Shown here piece after piece: positions 9,570 through 20,088 of a stretch of DNA of 64,000 nucleotides. The notes under the pieces are model-generated. The model ran no database searches. It was not told where the DNA came from and worked only from the letters and a program-made list of their open reading frames with translations. The DNA lies in the NCBI RefSeq assembly GCF_014822185.1, contig NZ_QVLR01000092.1, positions 38,656 through 102,655 on the forward strand. Reading direction: 5' to 3'. The translations under genes and the position numbers were made by a program. Numbering within the stretch: the first letter of the stretch is position 1; each line of letters starts with the position of its first letter. The DNA comes from Azoarcus sp. Aa7. GTDB lineage: Bacteria; Pseudomonadota; Gammaproteobacteria; Burkholderiales; Rhodocyclaceae.

Positions 9570-9808
9570 TCCGGCAGGGCGCCCGTTCCAGACCGGACGA
9601 GCGCAACCGAGGCTCCCTCGACTTCACCATCGCTCGGGGAGGAGCGCTGCAGCCACGGGGGAATGCAGGGCGCGTCGCGCAGCGCGAAGAACACCGCTTC
9701 GTCGCAGGCAGGACAGATGCGGTATTCCGCGAGATCGCTGTACGCACGCTCCATAGCGTGCGGGTTCAGGGAGGCGTGGCAGTGGGGGCAAATGAATCGG
9801 GCAGACAT
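9560..9808 (-). CDS. Small zinc-ribbon protein upstream of the helicase
   Basis: This 82-residue protein starts MSARFICPHCHASLNP and later has CPACD, giving two CxxC pairs about 25 residues apart, as in a zinc ribbon. The C-terminal 30 residues are low in conserved features. It overlaps the helicase start and sits 18 bases from the LexA-like box, so both genes probably form one damage-inducible unit. Function is not known from sequence; a DNA- or protein-binding accessory role to the helicase is inference. Confidence 0.7.
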   Translation of the reverse strand: MSARFICPHCHASLNPHAMERAYSDLAEYRICPACDEAVFFALRDAPCIPPWLQRSSPSDGEVEGASVALVRSGTGALPECR

Positions 9809-9825
9809 GGCGTGATCCTTTCGAA

Positions 9826-9841
9826 CTGGAACTATATACAG
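9826..9841 (-). promoter_or_regulatory. LexA-like SOS box
   Basis: On the minus strand the site reads CTGTATATAGTTCCAG. It matches CTGT-N8-ACAG at seven of eight core positions, and the left half is identical to the classical CTGTATATA. It lies just upstream of the zinc-ribbon/helicase pair, where it could overlap the promoter. Confidence 0.55.
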
Positions 9842-9994
9842 TATTCAGGCGGATGCAAGCTCCTCCTTCGATGCAGTCGGATCAATTCCCGGCGGACGGT
9901 AGGACGTCTCGTTTTGGGTGCGCGGCGAGGGGGAGCGGTGTAACATTCCCGCCTTTCGGGCATCCATCCAGTCATCATTTGCCGCTCCGCCGCC

Positions 9995-12577
9995 GTGCCC
10001 ACGACCGCAGCCAATCGCCTCGTTCCCGCATTCTTTCGTTGGCTTTCGTGGCTGGCGGCAGCGGCGGTGTTGATCTCCGGCACCGCCGTCGGCCTGGTGC
10101 TGGGCTCGCTCGACGCCGCGCGGGCGTTGAGCGAGGCACGCAGCCGCACGATCGCCGAACTTGCCACGGTGCAGGCGCAACTCGACGGGGTGCTCAAGCA
10201 GGCGATCATCGGCGGTGACGGCATCGTCCACCTGATCCAGCATCTGGGAGACCTGCCTCCCCATCTGTTCGACGCGATGGCGAAGCAGACCATCGCCGAC
10301 CAGCGGCTGATCCGCAACATCGCCTACGCACCGGACAACGTGATTGCGCGCCTGTATCCGCTGCAGGGGAACGAGAAGGCGCTGGGCATCGACTACCGCA
10401 GCATCCCGGAACAATGGGCGACCGTGGAACAGGCGATGCAGTCGGGAATGCCCGTGCTGTCCGGCCCGGTGTCGCTGGTGCAAGGAGGGCGGGCGGTGAT
10501 CATCCGGGCGCCGGTGGTGCTGCGCGAGGACGGGATCAGCGCTCGCAGCGGTTACTGGGGCACGGTGTCCATCGTCGGCAACATCGAGGGCATTCTGGCC
10601 GACGGCGGGGTCACGGGGTCGCAGGCGCTGCGCATCGCCGTCCGCGGCAAGGACGGGCGCGGCGAGGAAGGCGATCTGGTCGGCGGCGATCCGGGCGTTT
10701 TCGCGGACGAGCCGGTGAAAACGCGCATGGGCGTGCCCGGCGGCTACTGGGTTCTGGCGGCGACGCCGATGGAGGGCTGGCCGAGGATGGCGGCATTCGA
10801 ATCCCAGTATTTCATCATCGCCGTTCTGAACTCGCTCCTGCTCGCATGGCTGGCGAACCTGCTCGTCGCGCGCGTGACGGAGCGCAAACGCTCGCATGAT
10901 GCGCTGCAGCTCGCTTCGACGATCGTCGAATCCACGGCCGATGGCGTGGTCGTGACCGATCCGCGCGGGAACATCATCGCCACCAACCCGGCATTCACCG
11001 AGATCACCGGGTATTCGGCCGAAGAAGTCAGAGGGCGCACGCCGAGCATCCTCAAGTCCGACCGTCAGGAGGAGGACTTCTACGGCCAGCTATGGGCGTC
11101 GATCCAGACCGCAGGCGAGTGGCAGGGCGAGATCTGGAACCGGCGCAAGTCGGGCGAGGTGTATCCGGAGTGGCTCACGATCAGCGCGGTGCGCGGCGCG
11201 GGCGGGGAGATCCGCAACTTCGTCGGGGTGTTCTCGGACATCTCGGCGATCAAGCGCACGCAGGCCGACCTCGAGCGCCTGGCGCATTTCGATCCGCTGA
11301 CCTCGCTGCCCAACCGCGTGCTGTTTCACGATCGCATGCAGCATGCGCTCGATCGCGCGCAGCGCTATGGCCATCGGGTCGGCATGCTGCTGCTCGATCT
11401 GGACGGTTTCAAGACGATCAACGACAGCCTCGGGCATCCGGTCGGCGACCAGTTGCTCCAGCTCGTCGCGGCCCGGCTCGGCACCTGCGTGCGGGTCGAG
11501 GACACGGTTGCGCGGCTCGGCGGCGACGAGTTCGCGGTGATCCTGTCGGAGCTCGGCGACGGCGCCGACGCGGTCGAGGTCATCCGGCGCATCCTCGCCG
11601 CGATCCAGGTGCCTTTCGAGATGGCGGGCGGCACCGGCATGGTGACCTCCAGCATCGGCGTCGCGGTGTTTCCTGACGACGGGCCGAACGTCACCGAACT
11701 GATCCGCAATGCCGACGCGGCGATGTACGAGGCGAAGGGGGCGGGCCGCAACACCTACCGCTTCTACCAGCGCAACATGACCGCCGAGGCGCAAAAGCGC
11801 CTGCATACCGAGAGCGCCTTGCGCCGCGCCATCGACCGCAACGAGTTCGAGGTGTGGTTCCAGCCGCAGTTCAGCCTCGAGGATGGCGCCTACCTCGGGG
11901 CGGAGGCGCTCGTGCGCTGGCGCGACCCGGAACGCGGGCTGATTCCGCCGGGCGACTTCATTCCCCTTGCCGAGCGCAGCGGTCTCGTGATTCCGCTGGG
12001 CGAGCAGGTGCTCGAGCAGGTCGGTGCTGCAGCCCGCCGCTGGCTCGACGAGGGGCTGGAAATCGGGCGGCTCGCGGTCAACGTGGCGGGGCCGCAGATC
12101 GATCGCAGCGATATCGTGGCAACGCTGCGTGCGGTGATCGGGCGCTGGCACCTGCCGCCCTCGGTGTTCGAGATCGAGATCACCGAAACCGTGATCATGG
12201 AGAACCCCGATCACGGCCGCCGCGTCCTCAACGACATCATGGCGCTGGGCATCACCACCGCCATCGACGATTTCGGCACGGGCTATTCGTCGCTGGCTTA
12301 CCTGAAGAGGCTGCCCATCGGCACGATCAAGCTCGACCGCGCCTTCGTGAACGATCTGCCGGACGATCCGTCCGATATCGCTATCAGCCGCGCAGTCATC
12401 GCGCTGGGACACAGCCTCGGTTTCAAGGTCATCGCCGAAGGCATCGAGACGGAGGCGCAGCGCCGCTTCCTGCGCGAGGAAGGATGCGACGAGGGGCAGG
12501 GCTACCTGTTCGCGCGGCCCATGCCCGCGGCGGAGTTCGGCCAGTGGCTGCGGGCGCTGTCGACGCTCACGTCCTGA
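9995..12577 (+). CDS. Membrane CHASE-PAS-GGDEF-EAL cyclic-di-GMP protein
   Basis: This 860-residue membrane protein makes and/or degrades cyclic di-GMP. An N-terminal helix (residues about 15-38) and a second near 265-290 flank a periplasmic CHASE sensor ([18 protein letters not shown] ... [11 protein letters not shown]). A PAS domain follows ([20 protein letters not shown]). The GGDEF domain has an intact RLGGDEF near residue 510, and the EAL domain has intact [13 protein letters not shown] and [10 protein letters not shown]. Both catalytic signatures are present, so either activity is possible. GTG 9995 is the start. The 3' end overlaps the convergent acetyltransferase gene by 11 bases. Confidence 0.93.
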   Translation: MPTTAANRLVPAFFRWLSWLAAAAVLISGTAVGLVLGSLDAARALSEARSRTIAELATVQAQLDGVLKQAIIGGDGIVHLIQHLGDLPPHLFDAMAKQTIADQRLIRNIAYAPDNVIARLYPLQGNEKALGIDYRSIPEQWATVEQAMQSGMPVLSGPVSLVQGGRAVIIRAPVVLREDGISARSGYWGTVSIVGNIEGILADGGVTGSQALRIAVRGKDGRGEEGDLVGGDPGVFADEPVKTRMGVPGGYWVLAATPMEGWPRMAAFESQYFIIAVLNSLLLAWLANLLVARVTERKRSHDALQLASTIVESTADGVVVTDPRGNIIATNPAFTEITGYSAEEVRGRTPSILKSDRQEEDFYGQLWASIQTAGEWQGEIWNRRKSGEVYPEWLTISAVRGAGGEIRNFVGVFSDISAIKRTQADLERLAHFDPLTSLPNRVLFHDRMQHALDRAQRYGHRVGMLLLDLDGFKTINDSLGHPVGDQLLQLVAARLGTCVRVEDTVARLGGDEFAVILSELGDGADAVEVIRRILAAIQVPFEMAGGTGMVTSSIGVAVFPDDGPNVTELIRNADAAMYEAKGAGRNTYRFYQRNMTAEAQKRLHTESALRRAIDRNEFEVWFQPQFSLEDGAYLGAEALVRWRDPERGLIPPGDFIPLAERSGLVIPLGEQVLEQVGAAARRWLDEGLEIGRLAVNVAGPQIDRSDIVATLRAVIGRWHLPPSVFEIEITETVIMENPDHGRRVLNDIMALGITTAIDDFGTGYSSLAYLKRLPIGTIKLDRAFVNDLPDDPSDIAISRAVIALGHSLGFKVIAEGIETEAQRRFLREEGCDEGQGYLFARPMPAAEFGQWLRALSTLTS

Positions 12578-15272
12578 CGGGCGGCTCCTGCAGCATCAGG
12601 CGCACGGCGAGGATTCCGGGTTCCTCCGAAGCCTTGACGGTGAAGCCGAACACCTTCAGCAGCTTCAGCATCGGTTCGTTTTCGGCCATGACTTCGCCTG
12701 CCAGCACCTGCAGACCGCGTTCGCGCCCGTAGCGGATCACCTTTTTCAGCAGCGTCGACCCGATGCCGTGGCCCTTCATGTCGGAGCGCACGAGAATGGA
12801 AAATTCCGCCGTGTGATTGTCGGGGTCGGCCACGGCACGCACCACGCCCAGGGTCTCCGGACGGCCGGAACCGTCCCGTCCGCTGGCGATGAAAGCCATT
12901 TCGCGGTCGTAGTCGATCTGCGTCAGGCGCGCCATTTCGCTGCGCGGCAAGGTCCCGATGTAGTGGAAGAAACGGAACAGGATGTCTTCCGGCGTCACGC
13001 GCGATAGGAATTCGTAATGCGTGACTTCGTCTTCGGGACGGATGGGGCGCAGCACGATCTGACGTCCGTCGCGCAGCGTGGCCGGTTCGGCGAGGTCTTC
13101 GGGGTAGGGGCGGATCGACAGTCGCTGGGGATTCGGCGGGGCCGTCGAAATCTGGATATGCGCATCGACCGCGAGGATCCCCTGTTCATCGACGAACATC
13201 GGGTTGATATCGAGTTCCTCGATCTCGGGGATGTCGACGATCAGCTGCGAAATCCGCGTCAGCATCTGGGCGACGCCGTCGCGATTGGCTGCCGGGTGAT
13301 TGTGGTAGGCGTCGAGCAGGCCCGCGGCGCGGCTGCGGTTGATGAGGTCGTGTGCGAGCGGCAGGTTGAGCGGAGGCAGGCCGATGGCGAGGTTGCGGTA
13401 TACCTCCAGTCCCCGTCCGCCCTCGCCGAAAACGATCATCGGCCCGAACAGCGGGTCCGTGACCACGCCGACGATCAGTTGCCGGGCATGGGCGCGCGTT
13501 TCCATCGGCTGCACGGCGAAACCGCTGATCCTGAGGTCCGGCCGCGAAGCTGCAACGCGCACGAGCATGGCCTGGGCGGCCGACTCGGCGGCCTCCGGGG
13601 TTTCGAGATCGAGCGCGACGCCGCCCACTTCCCACTTGCGGCGGATGTCACGGGACATGACCGTGACCGAGACGGGCATGCCCAGCTCGGTGGCGATCGC
13701 GGAGACGTCCTGCGGCGTCGCCGCCAGATGGGTCTGCACGACCGGGATCTCGTACGCCGCCAGGATGTGCTTGGCTTCGGGTTCGGTCAGGCGCGTGCGG
13801 CCTTCGGCGATGGCCTTGCGTACCACGCTGCGTGCGCCCTCGACGTCGGGACGGAAGTTCTCCGAGGTTGAGGGCGGCGCCTGCATCAGCACTTCGCGGG
13901 TGTGCCGATGATTGACCATGTGCAGGAACGCGCGCGTGGCGTTTTCCGGCGTGTCGAAGGTGGCGATGCCCGAATCCGCGAACAGCTTGCGTTCGGCTGC
14001 AGCGGTCTCGTCGCCGATCCAGCACGTCAGGAGATTGCCGCCGACGCTGCGGATGGTCTTGATCGCCGATTCGGCGATCTCCATGCTGGGGGTGAGGGCG
14101 TTGGGCGTGTGGATCACCAGGATCGCGTCGCCATCCTGCTCCTCGCACAGGATCTTCAGCACGTCTTCGTAGCGCTTGGGCGGCGCGTCGACGCGGATCG
14201 CGATGGGGTTGCGGCCGTTCCAGTCCGGCGGCAACAGGCGGCGCAGGCGAGTGAGTGTGTTGGGGTAGAGATCCGGCAGCGCGTAGCCGCCGAGGTGCAG
14301 GCTGTCCTCGGCCATGATGCCGGCGCCGCCGCCATTGCTGACGACGATGAGGCGGTCGCCGTGGATCGGGCGCGAACGCACGACGGTCTCGACGGCGCCG
14401 AACAGCTCGTTGAGGTGGTCGACGCGCAGGATGCCGGCGCGGCGCAACACGGCGTCGGCGACGTCGTCGCTGCCGATGAGGCCGGGGCTGTCGAGGAACA
14501 ACGGGTCGCCGATGCCCGACATGGCGCGCTGCGCGCGTCCGGCCTTGATCGCCACCACCGGCTTGTTGCGGGCCGCGGCGCGTGCGGCCGCCATGAAGCT
14601 GCGGCGTTCGCGGATCGATTCGATGTACAGCAGGATCGCGCGCGTGCCGGGATCGCTGCCGAGGAAGTCGAGCACTTCGCCGAAGCCGATGTCCAGCGCC
14701 TCGCCGAGCGACACGAAGTGCGAGAAGCCGATCTTCTTCGGCAGCGCCCAGTCGAGCACCATCGTGCCGACGGCGTCGGACTGCGAGACGAAGCCGATGT
14801 TGCCCGACAGCCCGCCGACCTGCGAGAAGGTTGCGTTGAGACCCGCCTGCGGCACCATCACGCCGAGCGTGCTGCCCCCTAGGATGCGGATGCCGTGACG
14901 GCGGGCGATCTCGAGGATCGCCACGTCGAGCGGCCGTCCGTCCGTTCCCAACGTGGTGCCGAGCTGGCTCGCCATGACCATGGCCGCGCGCGTGCCGCGT
15001 TCGCCGAGCTGGTCGAGGATGCCCGGGATGGCAGACGGCGGGGTGCAGATGATGGCGAGGTCCGGCGTGCGCGGCAGGGCTGCGACGTTCGGGTAGGTCA
15101 GCACTCCGGCGACGGCGTCGCGCTTGGGATTCACCGGCATGATCGCACCGCCGAATCCGCCGGCCAGCAGGTTGCGCATGACGACGCTGCCGATGCGGCG
15201 GGGCCGGGCGCTGGCGCCGATCACGGCGATCGACTGCGGATTGAAGAGGCTCTGCAGGTATCGGAAGCTCAT
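12567..15272 (-). CDS. Pat-like protein lysine acetyltransferase (NDP-forming acyl-CoA synthetase fused to GNAT)
   Basis: This 901-residue fusion has a CoA-binding domain ([15 protein letters not shown]), succinyl-CoA-ligase-like domains, an ATP-grasp region (residues about 480-710) and a C-terminal GNAT domain (about 740-895; [16 protein letters not shown]). The organisation equals Pat/YfiQ, which acetylates lysines such as the active site of acetyl-CoA synthetase. In active ADP-forming acetyl-CoA synthetases a conserved SHTGA-type motif holds a phosphorylated His. Here the matching region reads [15 protein letters not shown] with no His, so ligase activity is probably lost and the domain is regulatory. 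Upstream lies the ovoA-like gene, also minus strand, with an 30-base gap. Confidence 0.9.
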   Translation of the reverse strand: MSFRYLQSLFNPQSIAVIGASARPRRIGSVVMRNLLAGGFGGAIMPVNPKRDAVAGVLTYPNVAALPRTPDLAIICTPPSAIPGILDQLGERGTRAAMVMASQLGTTLGTDGRPLDVAILEIARRHGIRILGGSTLGVMVPQAGLNATFSQVGGLSGNIGFVSQSDAVGTMVLDWALPKKIGFSHFVSLGEALDIGFGEVLDFLGSDPGTRAILLYIESIRERRSFMAAARAAARNKPVVAIKAGRAQRAMSGIGDPLFLDSPGLIGSDDVADAVLRRAGILRVDHLNELFGAVETVVRSRPIHGDRLIVVSNGGGAGIMAEDSLHLGGYALPDLYPNTLTRLRRLLPPDWNGRNPIAIRVDAPPKRYEDVLKILCEEQDGDAILVIHTPNALTPSMEIAESAIKTIRSVGGNLLTCWIGDETAAAERKLFADSGIATFDTPENATRAFLHMVNHRHTREVLMQAPPSTSENFRPDVEGARSVVRKAIAEGRTRLTEPEAKHILAAYEIPVVQTHLAATPQDVSAIATELGMPVSVTVMSRDIRRKWEVGGVALDLETPEAAESAAQAMLVRVAASRPDLRISGFAVQPMETRAHARQLIVGVVTDPLFGPMIVFGEGGRGLEVYRNLAIGLPPLNLPLAHDLINRSRAAGLLDAYHNHPAANRDGVAQMLTRISQLIVDIPEIEELDINPMFVDEQGILAVDAHIQISTAPPNPQRLSIRPYPEDLAEPATLRDGRQIVLRPIRPEDEVTHYEFLSRVTPEDILFRFFHYIGTLPRSEMARLTQIDYDREMAFIASGRDGSGRPETLGVVRAVADPDNHTAEFSILVRSDMKGHGIGSTLLKKVIRYGRERGLQVLAGEVMAENEPMLKLLKVFGFTVKASEEPGILAVRLMLQEPPVRT

Positions 15273-15302
15273 GGTCTGGGTGGTCGGGGTTGTCGGTAGC
15301 GG

Positions 15303-17684
15303 TCAGCGTACGCGCTGCCAGAGCATCGCATGCGTCACGATGTACTGGTACTTGCGCGCGTGTTCGCGGATCACAAGGGGCATTTCGGCTTCGCGCCGGA
15401 GCTCGAAGCCGTCGGTGCCGAGCAGGGCCTTCAGGGTGTCGGCGCTGCGCACGGCGTGTTCGCCGTCCATGTAGCCGCCCAGCCAGGCGCCGCGCGGCGT
15501 GAACTGTTCGAGCCAGGTGTAGGGCGACAGGATGGCGACGACGCCGCCGGTGCGCACCAGCCCGCGCGGCCCGCCGAGTCGCCCGAGCAGCGACTTCGGG
15601 CTCGGGAGGCGGCACAGCAGGTTGGCGAGCAGCACGGCATCGTAGTCCGTGAGTTCGGCGGGGAGCGAGCACGCGTCGGCCTGACGGAAGGCGACGCGGC
15701 TGCGCTCGATGGCCGGATCGACGCGCGCCTGCAGCGGGTGGCCGAGTTCGCCTTCGTCGCAGCAGGTGTATTCGAGCACGCCGTTCTCGCGCAGCGTGTG
15801 GGCCGCGTCGATGAAGGCGCGGCTCAGGTCTATGCCGAGCACTTCGCCGAATGTGCGAGCGAGTTCGAAGCTCGCGCCGCCGACCGCGCAGCCAACGTCG
15901 AGCGCCCGGCCTGCCGTGATGCCGAGTTCGCGTGCGCCGTCCATCAGCCAGCGTGCCGAGCGCAGCGGGAACTGGCAGGCGTCGCGCGGTCCCGACTCGT
16001 GCGGCATCTGCTCCTGCGGGCTGCCGTAGTGCAGCAGCAGGTACTCGTTGGTGATCACGGCGCTCTCGTAGGCCCTGCCCGGCGCGCCCTCGGCATCCAG
16101 ACGCACGGCGCCGCCGTCGTGGGCGGCCTGCACGACGCGGAATCCCGCGTGCTGGAAGAAGTGCGGGCGGAAATGGAAGCGCGACCACACGCTCGCCTCG
16201 TCACCCGTCGAGATCCACGAGCCGCCGAGGATCATCTGGTGCTCGCCGTCGTAGCACGGGCTGCTGAAATCGTCGTAGTAGGGGTGAACCTCGGCGCCGG
16301 GCAGCGGGTTGAACTGGTCCCCCAGCCATTGCCACACGTTGCCGAAGACGTCGTGGAAGCCTTTCGCGGTCGGCTTTCCCCCAGTGACGGGGGTCGAGGA
16401 GCCGCAGCCAAGGTTGAGGTTGAGGCCGTGTTCGCGCATCAGGGTCGCGCCGCTCGCAGCCATGACCGGGTCGTCGGCGACGGTGCCGACGAAGTCGCGC
16501 AATGCGTTGTGCTCCGCCTCGCTCGGCAGGCGGCAGGGCAGGCCCTGTCGGGCGCTCAGCCACGCGCAATAGGCGCTCGCCTCGTGCCAGTTGACCTCGG
16601 CAGGCCAGTCCCAGCGCATGTCGATTTCCTCGAACAGCGTGCGCAGGCGGAAGCGGTGGGACCCGGCGGGACCGTCGGGCACCCAGAACGTGGGCCACTT
16701 GATGTTGCGGTAGGTGCGCCACGACCAGCCGGTCTCGGACCACCATTCGCGCTCGCGGTAGCCGCCGTCGGCGACGAACTGCCAGAACTCGCCGTTGCTT
16801 ACGAGGCTACGGGCTGCGCGGAAGGGTTGCACGTCTACGCCGCGGCTGCCGTATTCGTTGTCCCAGCCGTAGGAGGGCCAGCCGGCGGGTTTGCCAAGTT
16901 GCAGCCGCGCGGCACCGACGGGCAGGAGTTCCATTTCCGGATAGTCGCGTCCGCGAACCGGTGGAAAGGCGGCAGGGCTTGCCGCCGAGGGATGCAGCGG
17001 CGCCCATCCCGCGGGCCGGCGCACGAGCCGCAGCGGCAGCTCGTGGATCAGCACGGACGAGGTTTCGAGATGGATGCGTTCGTGCTCGAAGCCCATGAAC
17101 AGCGCCCATAGCGGATCTTCCGGCGTGATCGGCGGGTGGCCGTCGGCGAGGCCCGGATGATCGTCGATGACGCGCCGAACCAACTCGTACACCGCCTTGC
17201 GGTAGGCGTGGGCGTCGTCGAACGCAGGCCAGCGCATCGCGTTCTTGGACATGTCGTCCCAGCGCATCTCGTCGACGCCGGTTTCGAAGATGCGCTCGAA
17301 CCAGGGGTTGAGCGGCGCCGGAATCAGTCCGGCCACGCGCAGCTTGTTGACGTAGAGCGCCGGCGGGTGGCAGTAGTAGAACACCATCGGATGCCGCAGA
17401 TGGTGGTACGGGGGGCGGTAGAAGGCCTCTTCGCCGATCAGCCCGGAGAACAGCAGTTCGGTGAGCGTCCAGCCGTTGTCGAAATACGCGCGGACCTCGT
17501 CGCGCGTGCAGGTCGCGAGGTTCGGCTGCGGCAGCGAGGTGAGCATGCCGTCCGCCGTCCAGCCCGGGCAGCGCTCGGGCGGAAGGGCGGTCCACCAGTC
17601 CGGGGGCCGCACGGGGCCGAGGCGTTCGTCGAAACGTCCCTCGAGATTCTGTCGCCAGCTTTCGTCGGTCAGGTCGTCTGTCAT
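15303..17684 (-). CDS. ovoA: 5-histidylcysteine sulfoxide synthase/methyltransferase (OvoA-type)
   Basis: This 793-residue enzyme joins cysteine to C5 of histidine with oxygen and non-heme iron, the first step of ovothiol synthesis. An N-terminal DinB-like domain carries the iron-binding HX3HXE (HERIHLE, His201, His205, Glu207), with a further His106 in FYYCHPPAL. A central formylglycine/EgtB-type domain has NEYGSRGVDVQPF and FGNVWQWLGDQF. The C-terminal SAM methyltransferase domain has ALDVGCAVGGASFELA. The extra methyltransferase domain separates OvoA from EgtB. ATG 17684 has AAGGG nine bases upstream; a longer open frame exists. No PLP lyase (OvoB) is adjacent. Confidence 0.9.
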   Translation of the reverse strand: MTDDLTDESWRQNLEGRFDERLGPVRPPDWWTALPPERCPGWTADGMLTSLPQPNLATCTRDEVRAYFDNGWTLTELLFSGLIGEEAFYRPPYHHLRHPMVFYYCHPPALYVNKLRVAGLIPAPLNPWFERIFETGVDEMRWDDMSKNAMRWPAFDDAHAYRKAVYELVRRVIDDHPGLADGHPPITPEDPLWALFMGFEHERIHLETSSVLIHELPLRLVRRPAGWAPLHPSAASPAAFPPVRGRDYPEMELLPVGAARLQLGKPAGWPSYGWDNEYGSRGVDVQPFRAARSLVSNGEFWQFVADGGYREREWWSETGWSWRTYRNIKWPTFWVPDGPAGSHRFRLRTLFEEIDMRWDWPAEVNWHEASAYCAWLSARQGLPCRLPSEAEHNALRDFVGTVADDPVMAASGATLMREHGLNLNLGCGSSTPVTGGKPTAKGFHDVFGNVWQWLGDQFNPLPGAEVHPYYDDFSSPCYDGEHQMILGGSWISTGDEASVWSRFHFRPHFFQHAGFRVVQAAHDGGAVRLDAEGAPGRAYESAVITNEYLLLHYGSPQEQMPHESGPRDACQFPLRSARWLMDGARELGITAGRALDVGCAVGGASFELARTFGEVLGIDLSRAFIDAAHTLRENGVLEYTCCDEGELGHPLQARVDPAIERSRVAFRQADACSLPAELTDYDAVLLANLLCRLPSPKSLLGRLGGPRGLVRTGGVVAILSPYTWLEQFTPRGAWLGGYMDGEHAVRSADTLKALLGTDGFELRREAEMPLVIREHARKYQYIVTHAMLWQRVR

Positions 17685-17910
17685 CGCGGATCGCCCTTGG
17701 TACGCATTCGCCATTGTGTCGAAGCCCCGCAGAGCCTCATCCGTTGAGGATACCCCCGGAGCAGGCCACACGCCAACGACTGCCGCCGTCAGCGGGAACC
17801 TCGTGCCCACGCGGCCGAGGCGAGGCGCGGGCGTCGGACGTGATCTAAAGTGAAGTCACCAATTGCCGTGCCCATGCACGGCGTACGGACACCAGGTCGA
17901 GGAGGCAGTA

Positions 17911-18642
17911 ATGGAACAGCGGAAACTTGCACTGATCGTCGGCGCGGGGCCGGGGCTCGGACGCTCGCTCGCGCGCCGTTTCGGCGCTGCAGAGATGAAT
18001 GTCGCGCTTGCAGCGCGCAACCTCGAGCGGCTGGAGAACCTCAGCGTGGAATGCGCCGGCATCGGTCGCGGCGCCCATGCCTACCGCTGCGATGCCGGGC
18101 GCGAAGATGATGTCCAGGCGCTGTTCCGGGCGGTACGCGGCGACTACGGATGCCCGGATGTCGTGGTGTACAACGCGGGGGCTTTCGTTGCGCGCGGCAT
18201 CGTCGAGACCAGCGCGGAAGAGTTCGAACGCTGCTGGCGCGCAGGCTGCCTGGGCGGCTTCCTCGTCGGGCGTGAGGCGGCACGGGCGATGCTCGAACGC
18301 GTCGGACAAGGCGGACCCGGCGGGACCATCCTGTTTACCGGAGCCACCGCCAGCCTGCGCGGGAGCGCCGGTTTCCACAACCTCGCGGTCGGCAAGTTCG
18401 GCCTGCGTGCGCTGGCCCAGAGCATGGCACGCGAACTGCAGCCCAAGGGCATCCACGTAGCGCACGTCGTGATCGACGGCCGGATCCGGCCATCGAATGT
18501 CGTCGAACATACCGACGCCAACGACGGCGACGCGCTGCTCGAACCGGACGCGATCGCCGAGGCCTATTACCAGCTGTACCGGCAGCCGCGCAGCGCTTGG
18601 ACGCAGGAGCTGGACCTGCGTCCGTGGGTGGAGCGATTCTGA
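17911..18642 (+). CDS. Atypical short-chain dehydrogenase/reductase
   Basis: This 243-residue Rossmann protein has the nucleotide-binding glycine motif (LIVGAGPGLGRSLARRF) and VVVYNAGAF in place of NNAG. Where classical SDRs have YxxxK, this protein has LAVGK (in AGFHNLAVGKFGLRALAQ), so the catalytic tyrosine is missing while the lysine is kept. The C-terminal part (HVAHVVIDGRIRPS) is typical of a proteobacterial subgroup with this change. ATG 17911 follows GAGGAGGC. It is divergent from ovoA. Its substrate is unknown, and it may be a non-catalytic or altered-mechanism member. Confidence 0.85.
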   Translation: MEQRKLALIVGAGPGLGRSLARRFGAAEMNVALAARNLERLENLSVECAGIGRGAHAYRCDAGREDDVQALFRAVRGDYGCPDVVVYNAGAFVARGIVETSAEEFERCWRAGCLGGFLVGREAARAMLERVGQGGPGGTILFTGATASLRGSAGFHNLAVGKFGLRALAQSMARELQPKGIHVAHVVIDGRIRPSNVVEHTDANDGDALLEPDAIAEAYYQLYRQPRSAWTQELDLRPWVERF

Positions 18643-19038
18643 GCGTTCAGACGACGGCCGCGCTGTCCAGCGGCGGGGGGCCCGTGCAGCCTTCGCCGCC
18701 GCCGGGGCAGACGCGGTCGGTGCGGGGCTGTGAGCGTGGCGAAAGGGGGCGGCGAGGCGCTTCCGGGGCGCCTTGCAACTTGTCCGACGGTGTGTGAAGA
18801 TTCGCCCCTTGTCATCTCTCGATGACTTTGTAACTGCATGTTTTGTAATGAAAAATATGCAGAATTGCGAGATTTCCGGGATGCCCCGGAATCTCCGTGC
18901 TCCCCGTGCAGGAAGGTCTTCTTCGCCGGTTGCGATCCTCTCCTGTCCCGCGGGCAGCGCGAGCACCGCTTCGCACGGGGCTTCCGACTGCCGTCGTTCG
19001 TTCCGGGAATCGTTTGCCCGGGTGCAGGAAAGCTTGAT
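18643..19038. promoter_or_regulatory. Intergenic leader upstream of the chorismatase gene, with a hairpin
   Basis: The 396-base spacer contains the locally most AT-rich stretch (about 18815-18868), a likely promoter area for the pigment block. An interrupted palindrome CTGCAT...ATGCAG lies at about 18835-18862. At 18869-18895 an 11-bp stem (GAGATT-CCGGG pairing with CCCGGAATCTC, one bulged T) is not followed by a T run, so it is a leader structure rather than a terminator. The open frame runs back through this region to 18838, but codon choice and composition look non-coding. Confidence 0.4.
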
Positions 19039-20088
19039 GTGCTGATGAGTCTGGTTCGCGGTTTGTCCCTGGCGTACATGCCGACGACGTCTGTCCGGCA
19101 GTGCCCGCAACAGTGGTGGGATGATGTGCTCGGTGTCGCGATCCTCGGTGACGGGGAAGCGGGCTTCGTGCCGTCCGGCGTTCCGCTCGCCCGCGTTGCG
19201 ACCCCCGTGCTTGCCGGTCCGCAGTCAGTGTGCGAGGTGTGGCGCGGCGGGCGGCCGGTGAGGGCGGGCACGCGCGGACGGGTCCGTTATCGCTGCACGG
19301 AGAGCATGCTGTTCGGGGCCATCGGGCTCGACGAGCGCGCCATGCCTGGGGGAACGGGCGGTGTCTCGGCGCTGCAGCGGGCGACCGGGGAGGCGTACCG
19401 GGAGGTGTTCGCGCTGCTCGACGAGGCCGGATATCCGGCGCTCTTTCGTGCCTGGAACTACTTCCCCGCGATCAACGCCGTGGCAGACGGCAGCGAGCGC
19501 TACTGGCAGTTCAACGCCGGTCGCCAGGAGGCGTTCGGCGCCGGCGGCCGCCGTACGACCGGCCGTGTGCCGGCCGCATGTGCCCTCGGCTCGGCGCACG
19601 GGCCGTTCACGCTGTATTTCATCGCACTGCGCGAAGCGCCGCTGGCCATCGAGAATCCGCGCCAGGTCTGCGCGTATCATTACCCCGAGCAGTACGGCCC
19701 CCGCAGTCCCACCTTCGCACGCGCAAGCCTGGCGCTGTCGCAGACGCCGCCGGTGCTGTTCGTGTCGGGCACGGCGAGCATCGTCGGACACGAGACCTTG
19801 CATCCGGGCGACGTCGTCGCGCAGACGGCGGAGTCCTTCCGCAACATTGCGGCGGTACTTGCGGAGGCGCGGCGGGCGGCTCCGGCGGGTGGCGGGCTCG
19901 ATCCGCGGGATCTCGCCTACAAGGTTTATGTGCGCGATCCGGGCGATCTCGACGCCGTGCGGGCGTGCTTTCGCGAGCACGTCGGCGATGCGGTGCCGGT
20001 CGTGTACGTGCAGGCCGATGTGTGCCGCGACGACCTGCTGGTGGAGATCGAGGCCTCGGGCGGGCACGCGATGGAGGATGGCCGATGA
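19039..20088 (+). CDS. Chorismatase (FkbO/XanB2-like), aryl starter supply
   Basis: This roughly 350-residue protein of the FkbO/Hyg5/XanB2 family splits chorismate to a hydroxybenzoate; the XanB2 type makes 3-hydroxybenzoate for xanthomonadin. Conserved blocks are LFGAIGLDE, ARXWNYFPAIN (RAWNYFPAINAVADGSERY), the active-site region ENPRQVCAYHYPEQYGPRSP, and FVSGTASIVGHETLHPGD. GTG 19039 has AGGAAAG six bases upstream; ATG 19045 is an alternative. The gene overlaps the next by ATGA. Its place at the head of the ketosynthase block points to an aryl-polyene starter function; which isomer is made cannot be told by eye. Confidence 0.85.
   Translation: MLMSLVRGLSLAYMPTTSVRQCPQQWWDDVLGVAILGDGEAGFVPSGVPLARVATPVLAGPQSVCEVWRGGRPVRAGTRGRVRYRCTESMLFGAIGLDERAMPGGTGGVSALQRATGEAYREVFALLDEAGYPALFRAWNYFPAINAVADGSERYWQFNAGRQEAFGAGGRRTTGRVPAACALGSAHGPFTLYFIALREAPLAIENPRQVCAYHYPEQYGPRSPTFARASLALSQTPPVLFVSGTASIVGHETLHPGDVVAQTAESFRNIAAVLAEARRAAPAGGGLDPRDLAYKVYVRDPGDLDAVRACFREHVGDAVPVVYVQADVCRDDLLVEIEASGGHAMEDGR

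Noticed and set aside
7626..9815. Open frame of 729 codons on the plus strand
   Set aside because: Antisense to the UvrD-like helicase, whose seven motifs are all intact.
13648..16188. Open frame of 846 codons on the minus strand
   Set aside because: It overlaps the acetyltransferase and ovoA in another frame on the same strand; composition is arginine/proline-rich and shows no domain.
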